The notes below the pieces were generated by a model. That model saw nothing but the letters and a program-made list of their open reading frames with translations. It searched no databases and was not told the origin of the DNA. This document shows positions 42,694 to 46,819 of a stretch of 46,819 nucleotides of DNA, one piece after another. Position 1 is the first letter of the stretch, and every line of letters starts with the position of its first letter. Source of the stretch: Bryobacterales bacterium (GTDB lineage: Bacteria > Acidobacteriota > Terriglobia > Bryobacterales > Bryobacteraceae). The position numbers and the translations under genes were made by a program. Location: assembly GCA_026954325.1 (NCBI GenBank), contig JAIXKK010000087.1, forward strand, positions 1-46,819, written 5' to 3'.

Positions 42694-43824
42694 CTACTTC
42701 CCGGAGCCCAGATTGCGGTACAGCTTCAGGTTCTTGGTCGCCGATCCGATACAGGCTACATCCAGGCGCTTGTCGCCATCGAAATCGGCAATGGCGCATC
42801 CGGCCGCCGCGATGCCGCCCTTGTCGATGGCGTGCCGCTCCCACGTTGTCCCCTTGCTGTCCGCCTTGTAGTAGTAGACGCTGCGCGTCGGCCCGCGGAA
42901 TCCCGCAATCAATTCATCGCGCCCGTCACCGTCGAGATCAGCCGCGTGCAGCGTGTGCCCGTCGGGATCTTCACTGCTGATCACCGTGCGCACCCACCGG
43001 GAACCCTGGCGGAAATACACACAAACCTGGTTGCCGTGCCAAGGATCGATGCTCGCCAGAAAGCGCATTTCCCCCAGTTTCGCCGCCAGCACTTCGCTCG
43101 ACCCGCTCTTCGGCCAGGGAGCCGTATCCCCCGGATTCAATAGCCGCGGCGGCGTTCCCGGCTTCGCCGGCCGCAGCAGGTGGAGCCCCTCGAAATTCGC
43201 CGCAAGCAGTTCATCCACTCCGTCCCCGTCCCAGTCGAACACGAATATGCCGTGCAGCACGCCGTCGAGCGAATCATTGATCATCTCGCGCTTCCATTCC
43301 GGCGGGCGGTACATCACGATGGGGATGTGGCCGTGATAATCCGGCGGTTCGGCCGTGGGGCCCGTGAGCGGCGCGTTCACCACCGCGTTACCCCGCGGCA
43401 AATGAATCGGCCGCAGCCGGTGAGAGGTCTTGAGCCGGTCGATTTCCCGCGCCTTCCACGGCTTGCGCGGGTCGCCGCCGTTTTCCAGCAGCCACACGAT
43501 CCCGATGCTGTTCCGGGCCACGTTGGCGAACTCCGTGGCCAGCACCAGTTCCGGAATTCCGTCCGCGTTGGCATCGATCGGCGCGACGTTGATCATGCGG
43601 TTCATGCCGTCCACAATCACGTGGCGCTCCCATCCCGGGTTCTCGAACCATACCAGTTCCTTCATCCCGCTGGCCACCGCCAGCAGGTCGGGCTTTCCGT
43701 CGTGGTTCAAATCGACGGCCAGCAACTGATACCCGCCATTCAGATCCGTGGCGAGCGTGTGTTCTTCAAAGCGAATTTGCGCCGCTCCAGGCAGCGCGAG
43801 CAGAAGCAGAGGAAGGATGATCAC
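42694..43824 (-). CDS. Secreted FG-GAP/VCBS-type repeat protein
   Basis: 376 residues with a signal peptide (IILPLLLLALPGAAQ) and integrin-like FG-GAP repeats, each with a calcium-binding type loop: AVDLNHDGKPDLLAVASG, PIDANADGIPELVLATEF, VFDWDGDGVDELLAANFE, AADLDGDGRDELIAGFRG and IADFDGDKRLDVACIGSA. Such beta-propellers are usually surface or periplasmic binding modules. The start is a GTG that overlaps the TGA of the upstream TonB receptor (GTGA), so the two are translationally coupled; the same frame stays open into the receptor gene, but that is shadow sequence. It may help the receptor capture or recognise a ligand; this is inferred from the coupling. Confidence 0.87.
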   Translation of the reverse strand: MIILPLLLLALPGAAQIRFEEHTLATDLNGGYQLLAVDLNHDGKPDLLAVASGMKELVWFENPGWERHVIVDGMNRMINVAPIDANADGIPELVLATEFANVARNSIGIVWLLENGGDPRKPWKAREIDRLKTSHRLRPIHLPRGNAVVNAPLTGPTAEPPDYHGHIPIVMYRPPEWKREMINDSLDGVLHGIFVFDWDGDGVDELLAANFEGLHLLRPAKPGTPPRLLNPGDTAPWPKSGSSEVLAAKLGEMRFLASIDPWHGNQVCVYFRQGSRWVRTVISSEDPDGHTLHAADLDGDGRDELIAGFRGPTRSVYYYKADSKGTTWERHAIDKGGIAAAGCAIADFDGDKRLDVACIGSATKNLKLYRNLGSGK

Positions 43825-46292
43825 TTTTTTCCCAACCAGCGAATTCTCACATTGAACGCCCGGGTTTGCCCCCCGAACGTTTGCAGAAACTGCGGCGATC
43901 CTATCACATTGTTCACCACGTTCGGATTCTTGTGATTCGTAATGTTGTTGAATCCGAAGCGCACGCCCCACCATTGATCGCGAAACGCGATGCGCCTCTC
44001 CAGGAACAGGTTCAGTTCGAAGAATGCGTTGTAGCGGTAGGCGTTCACCTGCCCGATGATCTGCCCGTAGCCGTCCTGGACGCTGTAAGGAAACCCCGTG
44101 CGCCACTCCGCCAGATAGGCAACCGCCCAGTTCCTGAAGGGCGCCGGCAGATAGCCCCAACTCATCCAGCGGTTCGGCGTATCCCACGGCAGCGCCCCCG
44201 CGTTGTCTTCGATGAGCAACGGTTCATCGATGCTCTGGTCCACCACGGCATTCGACCGCGCTCTGCTCCGTGTATAGCTGAACAGCCATTCGTATTGCCG
44301 CCTGATAGGCTGCCGCAGCGTGAACTCCACCGCCGTGTAGCGGTCCCTCCGCTGCGTGCTCAGATTGTAGATCGCGTCAAAGACGGGATTGTGGATGCCG
44401 TCGAAGTAGGCCGGCACGTTCACGCAATCACACTGCAATCCGTTGATGTACGTGAATCCCCGGCTTCCCCGGCGGCTGACGAAATTAACCCGCCCTTGAA
44501 GAAGCAGCGGAAACTCGTGTTCTATCCCCAGATTCCAGTTGTGATACCGCGGGCTGGCGAGCTTCGGATTCTCGATGCGGTAAATCGAGAACGCCGGTCC
44601 CCGCGCCACCGCTCCATCCGGTTCGAAGTACGTCGAGATGGCGAATTGATCCTCGGGGCGTGTGAAGATCCGCAGGCTGGTCGAATCGAAGATGCGCGCG
44701 AAACCGCCCGAGATCTTCGTATGGCTGTTCGCGAACGGCGACCAGGCAAAGCCCATCCGCGGCGAGAAATTCCAATTTCGCAGGATCTGATCGCGGTCCG
44801 TGCGGATGCCCACCTCGAGCAGCAGCCGCCTGCGCACGCGCCAGCTATCCTGCAAATACGCCGCCGCTTCGAAATTCGTCCGCCGGAACTCTCCATTGCC
44901 CCTATACAGCGTCCGCCGGACCGGAGCCAGGGTGACGCTTGTGTATTCCACTCCGCTGCGGCGCACGTTCTGCCAGTAGCTGACGCGGTCCAGATCGAGG
45001 CCCGTCTTGAACTGGTGTTCTCCCAGGAAAGAGAACACCGGCAGAAACATGTTGGCCAGCCATTGATCCCGCCCCGCCTTGCGGTTGGCGTCGATGAAAT
45101 TGTTGCCCAGCTTGCCGAACGGCGTGACCACGTAAATGTCATGCCCCTGCGGTATATCGCGGCCGAACGTGCGGTTGTTCGCATACCCCACCTCGAGCAC
45201 CGCGCCGCGCGAGAAGTACTGCTGGTCCTTGATGTAGGTGAAGTATTGTCTCGACCGGTGGTCCAGCGTCGTCTCCCTGGGGTCCAACGCGCCGAGCCCG
45301 GAACGCGGCGCGTACCAGAAATTCAACAGGCTTCCCATGTGGAGAATGTTCGATGGATTCAGGTTGATCTGGTTGTGGAACAGGTTCCCCACCCGCCAGC
45401 TTGCCGTGCTGTCCTGTCCCCTTGGCAGTTCCGGAATCACCGTGTTGTTGTACTGCAGGTCCACGCTGTCGGAAAACCAGGCCCGGCCTGTCTTCCACGG
45501 ACCTGAAAAATTTAACCGCGGCGTCCACCCGCCGATCATCCACCCCTTCTGGTGGTCGATGCCGGGGATGAAATTGGTGGCCGAATAGCGGATCTTGTCA
45601 TCCCCCGTCCGCGCCCGCACCGCAAGAACTCCCGAAGAACCTTTGCCGTACTCCGCCGTGGGCCGTCCCCCCGTGGTTTCAAGCGAACTCACCGATTCCA
45701 CGCCGATGCGCGATTCAAAACGTCCGGTAAGCGGATCGTTGATCTGAAATCCCTCGAGCGTGTAAAGCGTCTGCTCCTCCGCCCCGCCATACAAGTGGAC
45801 TCCGCCCCGTCCGTCCTGCACCACCCCCGGCATAATCCGCAGCGCATTCCGCAGCGTGTTCGTGGACGGATAAGGAACGTTGATCAAGTCATTTCCACTC
45901 AGCCTCAGTTGAGGAGTGGTCCGGTCCATGTCCACCGCCCCGGGATTCGCGGTCACGTCCACCGACTGTACCTCTTCCCTCACGCGGTTCAGTACAAACT
46001 GAAACTCGTTCGCCCCATCCTTCAACTCGACGATTTTACTCAGCCGGAAAAACCCCTCGCGGTCCACATCCACCTGATACGAACCGGGAGCGGGAGCCGC
46101 CGCGCTGAAGTTGCCCGTGGGATCGGAGATGGCGTTCACGGAAATGCCGGACGCCGGCTGGGTGAACGTAATCCTCGCCCCACCCACGGGGCTATTCGTT
46201 TCGCTCAGGATTCGCCCATTCAGGCGCACTTCCGCCATGACCGCCGGAAGCGGAATCATCATCGATAGAACCCAAAGACCTCTGAGGTTCAC
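43821..46292 (-). CDS. TonB-dependent receptor with carboxypeptidase-regulatory-like domain
   Basis: 823 residues. Signal peptide (NLRGLWVLSMMIPLPAVMA), then a beta-sandwich domain (VRLNGRILSETNSPVGGARI, DPTGNFSAAAPAPGSYQVDV). The plug domain has LRNALRIMPGVVQDG, LYTLEGFQINDPLTG and PTAEYGKGSSGVLAVRA. The barrel continues to the C-terminus, which ends FNVRIRWLGKK rather than with the aromatic residue usual for barrel insertion. Its last four bases overlap the GTG of the FG-GAP gene. The start is a GTG; an in-frame ATG 10 codons later is an alternative but would cut into the signal peptide. It differs markedly in length from the receptor at 18237-21557. Ligand unknown. Confidence 0.93.
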   Translation of the reverse strand: MNLRGLWVLSMMIPLPAVMAEVRLNGRILSETNSPVGGARITFTQPASGISVNAISDPTGNFSAAAPAPGSYQVDVDREGFFRLSKIVELKDGANEFQFVLNRVREEVQSVDVTANPGAVDMDRTTPQLRLSGNDLINVPYPSTNTLRNALRIMPGVVQDGRGGVHLYGGAEEQTLYTLEGFQINDPLTGRFESRIGVESVSSLETTGGRPTAEYGKGSSGVLAVRARTGDDKIRYSATNFIPGIDHQKGWMIGGWTPRLNFSGPWKTGRAWFSDSVDLQYNNTVIPELPRGQDSTASWRVGNLFHNQINLNPSNILHMGSLLNFWYAPRSGLGALDPRETTLDHRSRQYFTYIKDQQYFSRGAVLEVGYANNRTFGRDIPQGHDIYVVTPFGKLGNNFIDANRKAGRDQWLANMFLPVFSFLGEHQFKTGLDLDRVSYWQNVRRSGVEYTSVTLAPVRRTLYRGNGEFRRTNFEAAAYLQDSWRVRRRLLLEVGIRTDRDQILRNWNFSPRMGFAWSPFANSHTKISGGFARIFDSTSLRIFTRPEDQFAISTYFEPDGAVARGPAFSIYRIENPKLASPRYHNWNLGIEHEFPLLLQGRVNFVSRRGSRGFTYINGLQCDCVNVPAYFDGIHNPVFDAIYNLSTQRRDRYTAVEFTLRQPIRRQYEWLFSYTRSRARSNAVVDQSIDEPLLIEDNAGALPWDTPNRWMSWGYLPAPFRNWAVAYLAEWRTGFPYSVQDGYGQIIGQVNAYRYNAFFELNLFLERRIAFRDQWWGVRFGFNNITNHKNPNVVNNVIGSPQFLQTFGGQTRAFNVRIRWLGKK

Positions 46293-46327
46293 TTCCCTTA
46301 ACCACTAGGGATTAATTCTACCGGATC

Positions 46328-46645
46328 ATGGAACCGGACATCCCGCGCGCCTTGAAAGGTGCGGCGGACGCCCAATGGTGGACGAGCATGAGCATTTTGG
46401 GCGTTGAGGCTCAACCCCGAGCCCGTGAGATCCGTATCACCGAAGACGGGTTGATCGTAGCGCTGGCGGACGGGCGAAAGCTTTCCGTACCGCTCGCCTG
46501 GTTTCCACGCTTGTTGGCGGCAAGTCCCGGGCAGGGGCGGAATTTCGAAATTCTCGGAGAAGGGGAAGGAATTCATTGGCCGGAGATCGATGAAGACCTC
46601 GGTATCGCAGGCCTGTTGCGCGGCGCGAGCGCGCCTCGAAGGTAG
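46328..46645 (+). CDS. DUF2442-domain protein
   Basis: 105 residues. The core reads IRITEDGLIVALADGRKLSV, PLAWFPRLLAASPGQGRNF and GIHWPEIDEDLGIAGLL, the pattern of DUF2442, a small family often next to DUF4160 proteins in toxin-antitoxin-like pairs; function unproven. A shorter start at the second ATG (20 codons later) is possible. It is divergent from the TonB receptor with only 35 bp between starts. No DUF4160-like partner can be seen upstream; the downstream side is cut by the window edge. Confidence 0.8.
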   Translation: MEPDIPRALKGAADAQWWTSMSILGVEAQPRAREIRITEDGLIVALADGRKLSVPLAWFPRLLAASPGQGRNFEILGEGEGIHWPEIDEDLGIAGLLRGASAPRR

Positions 46646-46819
46646 CTAGTAGTTAAAGTTTGGTATGGGCAGACCGATCGTTAATGTACATGCCCCAGAT
46701 GATCCGTTCGTTCGGCCAAAATTGCCGCCATCCGGTTTGCGCGGGAATCATTCCAATGGACACGGCTCTCTTGTGGCTGCGGCAAGCCCAGGACATTCTT
46801 CAAGCGCAAGGCCGGATGG
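46646..46819. other. Right-edge segment, unresolved
   Basis: Two plus-strand frames are open to the edge: one from an ATG at 46665 (begins GRPIVNVHAPDDPF, with TAAAGT 5 nt upstream) and one from an ATG near 46760 (begins DTALLWLRQAQDILQAQG). Neither has a clear ribosome site or a family I recognise. A gene probably starts here, but more sequence to the right is needed to say which. Confidence 0.3.

Noticed and set aside
1..46819. tRNA, rRNA, CRISPR arrays, riboswitches, insertion sequences and prophage genes
   Set aside because: Looked for by eye on both strands; nothing met the expected sequence or structure patterns.

Overview
The window looks like chromosomal DNA of a high-GC Acidobacteriota bacterium, probably from the Bryobacterales/Solibacterales side. 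This is inferred from gene content: large TonB-dependent receptors with an N-terminal carboxypeptidase-regulatory-like domain, ThuA-type and CehA/PHP-type secreted proteins, quinoprotein-like remnants, and many receiver and hybrid-kinase proteins. No rRNA, tRNA, CRISPR array, insertion sequence or phage module was seen. I had no database search, so family names rest on motifs read from the translations.

Layout. (1) 1-9053, minus strand: a Pil-Chp-like (type IV pilus class) chemosensory operon. Read 5' to 3' it encodes a PilG-like receiver with TPR and zinc-ribbon additions, a PilH-like receiver, a CheW/PilI protein enlarged by a 27-residue tandem repeat, a PilJ-like methyl-accepting protein, and a ChpA/CheA kinase with three Hpt domains that runs off the left edge. 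(2) 9280-13565, plus strand: a PATAN/DUF4388-like regulator, a hybrid kinase with degenerate ATPase and a Glu at the receiver phosphosite, and a 7-TM-like protein. (3) 13582-18211: a decayed quinoprotein gene, a SirB1-like protein, a shortened HutI-like protein that has lost metal ligands and is coupled to glutamate formimidoyltransferase, and a Tat-type PLP enzyme. (4) 18237-23395: a 1106-residue TonB-dependent receptor, divergent from a receiver-HD-GYP protein, then a Fic-family gene remnant. (5) 23410-32047: two divergent operons, receiver protein/HEAT protein/GT2 glycosyltransferase and YaiO-like barrel/TPR protein/membrane sulfatase-fold enzyme. Together they look like an uncharacterised exopolysaccharide or cell-surface glycan module. 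(6) 32082-36554: a ThuA-like protein, a frameshifted small gene, a frameshifted beta-propeller/PHP protein and a YkgJ protein. (7) 36580-42665: hybrid kinase, trpD, then sucC-sucD-ndk, a patatin-like lipase and a small conserved-looking protein. (8) 42694-46819: a TonB-dependent receptor translationally coupled to an FG-GAP protein, a DUF2442 protein and an unresolved right edge.

The strongest hunting results are the near-identical 81-bp repeat array in the CheW gene, with a 324-bp higher-order period; the surface-polymer divergon with receiver, HEAT and GT2 genes; the HutI-like protein stripped of its metal site yet still coupled to ftcD; and several gene fossils recoverable only by joining reading frames (Fic, quinoprotein, a small protein at 33.0-33.4 kb, and the PHP protein).
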